DNA of 64,000 bases, from contig NZ_QSNT01000003.1 of the NCBI RefSeq assembly GCF_009498525.1, positions 575,977 through 639,976 on the forward strand, in the 5' to 3' direction. This DNA comes from Rhizobium sp. ICMP 5592 (GTDB taxonomy: Bacteria; Pseudomonadota; Alphaproteobacteria; Rhizobiales; Rhizobiaceae). The position numbers and the translations under genes are program-made. Below the pieces are notes generated by a model, which was not told where the DNA came from, made no database searches, and was given only the letters and a program-made list of their open reading frames with translations. Positions 61,330 through 64,000 of this stretch are shown piece by piece. Position 1 is the first letter of the stretch, and each line of letters opens with the position of its first letter.

Positions 61330-63144
61330 ATGAAAAATCTCAAGATCGCACATCAGCTCTTCGCCCTTCTGGGCGTACTTATTGCCGCTTTCTCCGTGGC
61401 GACCTATTTCCAAATCCGATCGCAAGCTGACTCCATCTATGACGATCGTTTCAACCTGCTTCGCACGCAGGTCGAATCCGGCATTTCGATCATGAATCAA
61501 TATTATCAGCGCGAGAATTCCGGCGAAATGACGCACGAGGCCGCCCAGGCGGAGGCCTTCAAGCTATTGTCGCATGTAAGCTTTGCGCCGGCGGGCTATT
61601 TCTTCGGCTTCGATTATAACGTCGTGCAGCGTATTCATCCGAGTCCGGTCAATATCGGCAAGGATATGTCTGGCCAGGTTGACAAGAATGGCACCCATTT
61701 CAGCAAGGAAATGGTGGAGAAGGGCATCAAGGGTGGCGGTCGCACCGTCTATTACTGGGTTAAACCCGGCCATCCCGAGAGCGAGCTTTTCCTGAAGGGC
61801 AGCTATTCCGCAGCCTTCGCGCCCTGGCAGATCGTTCTCGGCTGCGGTGTCTACATGGATGATCTCGAAGCACAGATCAACGCGACGATGTGGCGTGCGC
61901 TGATGATCTGCGGCATTGTCTTCCTCGTCGGCATCGGCGCCTCGCTCTACTTCATTCGCGGTATCACCAAGCCGCTGACCGAGGTGCACACCGCCCTCAA
62001 GGCCGTCGCCGACGAGGATGTGCAGATCGTAATCCCGCATGCTGCCATGCGCAACGAGATCGGTCTGATGGCCAAGGCCACGCTGGCGCTGCAGGAAAAG
62101 ATCCGCGAGCGTCATGCATTGACCGAACGCCAGGCCGCGCAGGAAGAGGAAATCAACGCCGAGCGCCAACAGAACCTGCTCCAGCAGCAAGGTGAAGCCC
62201 AGGAACAGGCTCGCGTCGTCTCGACCATCGGCAAGGCGCTGGAACAACTCGCACGGGGCGACCTGACCGTACGCTGCGCCGATATCGGCATCAGCTATGC
62301 CGGCCTGCGCAACAACTTCAACGAGGCGCTCTCCCATCTCGAGGCCGCCATGGGCCGGGTCAATGCCAAGGGCAACGACATCGGCGTCAGCAAGGAAGAG
62401 ATCCGCCGCGCCTCCAACGAGTTGTCACAGCGCACCGAACGCCAGGCTGCCAGCCTGGAGGAAACCTCGGCCGCACTCGACGAGCTTACCGTCGCCGTCC
62501 GCCAGACGGCGGAAGGCGCGCATGAGGCCAGCAAGCGCGTTCACGCCGTCAGCACCGAGGCATCGCGCAGCGACGCCGTGGTTGCCCAGGCAATCGAAGC
62601 GATGAGCGGAATCGAGAAGTCCTCGTCGGAGATCAGCAAGATCATCGGCGTCATCGACGAGATCGCCTTCCAGACCAATCTTCTGGCGCTGAATGCCGGG
62701 GTCGAGGCGGCGCGCGCCGGCGAATCCGGCAAGGGATTTGCCGTCGTCGCCCAGGAAGTGCGCGAACTGGCGCAGCGGTCCGCCGCGGCCGCCAAGGAGA
62801 TCAAGGACCAGATCGCCCGCTCCTCCGGCCAGGTCGACCAGGGTGTCCGTCTTGTTGGCGAGGCCGGCGAAGCGCTGAAGCGCATCTCCGACCAGATCAA
62901 GGCCGCCAACGAGATCGTCTCGAAGATCGCCCACAGCGCCTCCGAACAGGATACGACGCTGCGCTCGATCTCGTCGTCGATGAACCAGCTCGACGCCGCC
63001 ACGCAGCAGAACGCCGCCATGGCGGAGGAGACGACGGCATCGGCCGAAACGCTCGCCGCCGACACCGAGGACCTGCTCGGCCTGATCCGCGGTTTCCACG
63101 TCAATGACGGCGGCCCCGTCGTACAGACCCGCCGCGCAGCGTAA
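61330..63144 (+). CDS. Methyl-accepting chemotaxis protein with single Cache domain
   Basis: A 604-residue chemoreceptor. TM1 is near residues 10-30. A periplasmic single Cache domain (about 40-175) contains LLSHVSFAPAGYFFGFDYNV and a GSYSAAFAPWQIVLGCGVYMDD end, the pattern of receptors for small carboxylates. TM2 is about 180-205 (MICGIVFLVGIGASLYFIRG). HAMP and coiled-coil regions follow, then the conserved tip IDEIAFQTNLLALNAGVEAA. No terminal CheR-docking pentapeptide is present (ends TRRAA), unlike the receptor at 28582. ATG at 61330 opens TM1; the frame extends to 61228 through a non-conserved leader. Confidence 0.93.
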   Translation: MKNLKIAHQLFALLGVLIAAFSVATYFQIRSQADSIYDDRFNLLRTQVESGISIMNQYYQRENSGEMTHEAAQAEAFKLLSHVSFAPAGYFFGFDYNVVQRIHPSPVNIGKDMSGQVDKNGTHFSKEMVEKGIKGGGRTVYYWVKPGHPESELFLKGSYSAAFAPWQIVLGCGVYMDDLEAQINATMWRALMICGIVFLVGIGASLYFIRGITKPLTEVHTALKAVADEDVQIVIPHAAMRNEIGLMAKATLALQEKIRERHALTERQAAQEEEINAERQQNLLQQQGEAQEQARVVSTIGKALEQLARGDLTVRCADIGISYAGLRNNFNEALSHLEAAMGRVNAKGNDIGVSKEEIRRASNELSQRTERQAASLEETSAALDELTVAVRQTAEGAHEASKRVHAVSTEASRSDAVVAQAIEAMSGIEKSSSEISKIIGVIDEIAFQTNLLALNAGVEAARAGESGKGFAVVAQEVRELAQRSAAAAKEIKDQIARSSGQVDQGVRLVGEAGEALKRISDQIKAANEIVSKIAHSASEQDTTLRSISSSMNQLDAATQQNAAMAEETTASAETLAADTEDLLGLIRGFHVNDGGPVVQTRRAA

Positions 63145-63166
63145 GCTGGCTGGTAACAGACAGGAC

Positions 63167-63198
63167 AAACCGCCGGGCGCACCCCGGCGGTTTTTCTT
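63167..63198 (+). terminator. Terminator after the chemoreceptor gene
   Basis: An 11-bp stem (AAACCGCCGGG / CCCGGCGGTTT, 63167-63193) is followed by a run of U residues (TTTTTCTTTG). It is 22 nt after the stop codon and is a typical intrinsic terminator. Confidence 0.9.
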
Positions 63199-63218
63199 TG
63201 TCCAGATGTCGGAGAGGG

Positions 63219-63713
63219 TCACTCGGCGGCAGCGATCCGTACGGCCAGCCGGTCGATCTCGCGGTCGGAATAGACCTCCACGCCGGCGCGTTTCAGCAAG
63301 GCTGCGGTGACGCCATCGCCCGGATGCTTCTCCCCAGAGAACGTGCCATCATAGATGAAACTCGAACCACAGGACGGACTGCCGTCGATCAATAGGGCAT
63401 AACGACAGCCAGTTTCCTGGGCAAGCGCCAGAGCGTTCTCCGCCGCCCGAAGAAATCCGTCGGTGATATCGCCGCCGCTGATTTCCATCACGCGCGCCGT
63501 GCCCGTGAGCACATCCTCGCCTGTCGCTCCCACAGCAATCTCAGCCGGCGGTCGCGGCACGACCATGCCGGCCGACATTTCGGGACAGATGGCTACGAGA
63601 CGCCCCTCTTCGCGCCAGCGGTCGATGGCCGGATGGAGCAGTGGCTTGGCGCGACCGTCATAGCGGACGGCGTGGCCCATGAGGCAGGCGCTGACGAGAA
63701 TTTTTCCGGTCAT
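63219..63713 (-). CDS. DUF523 family protein
   Basis: A 164-residue small protein typical of DUF523: ILVSACLMGHAVRYDGRAKP at the N-terminus, and later AICPEMSAGMVVPRPPAEI and LLIDGSPSCGSSFIYDG. The conserved Cys residues in ACLMG, ICPE and PSCGS suggest metal or Fe-S binding. The function is unknown. It lies 14 bases after glyS on the same strand and may be co-transcribed. Confidence 0.88.
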   Translation of the reverse strand: MTGKILVSACLMGHAVRYDGRAKPLLHPAIDRWREEGRLVAICPEMSAGMVVPRPPAEIAVGATGEDVLTGTARVMEISGGDITDGFLRAAENALALAQETGCRYALLIDGSPSCGSSFIYDGTFSGEKHPGDGVTAALLKRAGVEVYSDREIDRLAVRIAAAE

Positions 63714-63727
63714 CGCGCCTCCCTTTC

Positions 63728-64000
63728 TTACCCCGCAATCTTCGAGAAGTCGGCAACCGTCCCCGTCGCCTCGCGGATCAGACGCAACAGTGCCAGACGG
63801 TTGGCGCGGATAGCGGCGTCTTCGTCGTTGACGAACACGTCCGTGGCGAAGCGGTCGACGGGTGCGCGCAGCGTCGACAGCGCGGCCATGGCCGAGCGGA
63901 AGTCTTCACCGGCAATCGCCTTGGCGGCTTCGGCCGAAGCCTTGGTGACGGCGGCGAAAAGGTCCTTTTCAGCATCGAGCTTCAGCAATGCTTCCGAAAC
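63728..64000 (-). CDS. glyS: Glycyl-tRNA synthetase beta subunit, C-terminal fragment
   Basis: The last 90 residues of a protein that continues beyond the right edge, ending in ALSTLRAPVDRFATDVFVND with LLRLIREATGTVADFSKIAG. This is the anticodon-binding DALR-type C-terminus of GlyS, the beta subunit of the alpha2-beta2 glycyl-tRNA synthetase. The frame is open to position 64000 with no start in the window. It is presumably cotranscribed with glyQ upstream and the DUF523 gene downstream. Confidence 0.88.
   Translation of the reverse strand, partial: VSEALLKLDAEKDLFAAVTKASAEAAKAIAGEDFRSAMAALSTLRAPVDRFATDVFVNDEDAAIRANRLALLRLIREATGTVADFSKIAG

Overview
The window is ordinary chromosomal sequence from an alphaproteobacterium of the Rhizobium/Agrobacterium group. 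The evidence is high GC, a ctaC-ctaD-ctaB-coxF-ctaG-ctaE cytochrome oxidase operon, BioMNY biotin uptake, a RibB fused to a degenerate GTP-cyclohydrolase domain, BA14K and IalB family proteins, a DUF1217 protein, many small lipoproteins, and rhizobial-style intergenic palindromes. There are no tRNA or rRNA genes, no insertion sequence with a transposase, no prophage and no CRISPR array. Long open frames opposite real genes are shadows created by GC-rich codon use.

Layout. 1-5.5 kb: aa3-type cytochrome c oxidase structural and assembly genes on the minus strand, closed by a strong intrinsic terminator; the first codons of an unidentified gene may lie at the left edge. 5.9-12.9 kb: an IalB-like secreted protein, tldD, a zeta-type glutathione transferase, a MazG-like pyrophosphohydrolase, a D,D-carboxypeptidase with a SPOR domain, a polysaccharide deacetylase, pdxH and a surface lipoprotein. 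13.2-18.8 kb: a DnaJ-like chaperone, fabI, a histidine phosphatase, a DUF1344 protein, aroC and ribB(X). 18.9-22.6 kb: a YcaQ-type protein, bioMNY and a thioesterase. 22.7-32.8 kb: a histone-deacetylase-like hydrolase with xseB, two lipoproteins, a pirin, dxs, a chemoreceptor with a C-terminal tether, tlyA and an m5U-type RNA methyltransferase. 32.9-38.5 kb: fatty-acid oxidation genes, a CorA-type transporter, a BA14K protein and a secreted GH25 muramidase.

38.6-41.9 kb is the most interesting part. A two-gene Rieske oxygenase/reductase system, resembling the glycine betaine demethylase GbcAB, is preceded on the same strand by a well-conserved cobalamin riboswitch (about 41,020-41,215). No B12 synthesis or transport gene lies between the riboswitch and the oxygenase. 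This implies that the oxygenase system is switched by cellular B12.

41.9-64 kb: an unrecognised conserved gene, a TsaC/Sua5-type tRNA modification gene, a GlcD-type FAD oxidoreductase, a 186-bp element with long terminal inverted repeats, an FtsK-type translocase without a membrane domain, an 837-residue protein with six DUF1217-like repeats, a DUF6101-type gene, ubiA, a MipA/OmpV porin-like protein, two tandem paralogous lipoproteins, cfa, tex, purD, a small secreted protein resembling HPE1, a second chemoreceptor, a DUF523 protein and the 3' end of glyS running off the right edge.

The genes are mainly housekeeping: respiration, cofactors (biotin, riboflavin, pyridoxal phosphate, ubiquinone, heme), lipid, purine and aromatic biosynthesis, envelope maintenance and chemotaxis. 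Three copies of one 44-nt palindrome, two larger RIME-like mosaics and the inverted-repeat element occupy gene ends.
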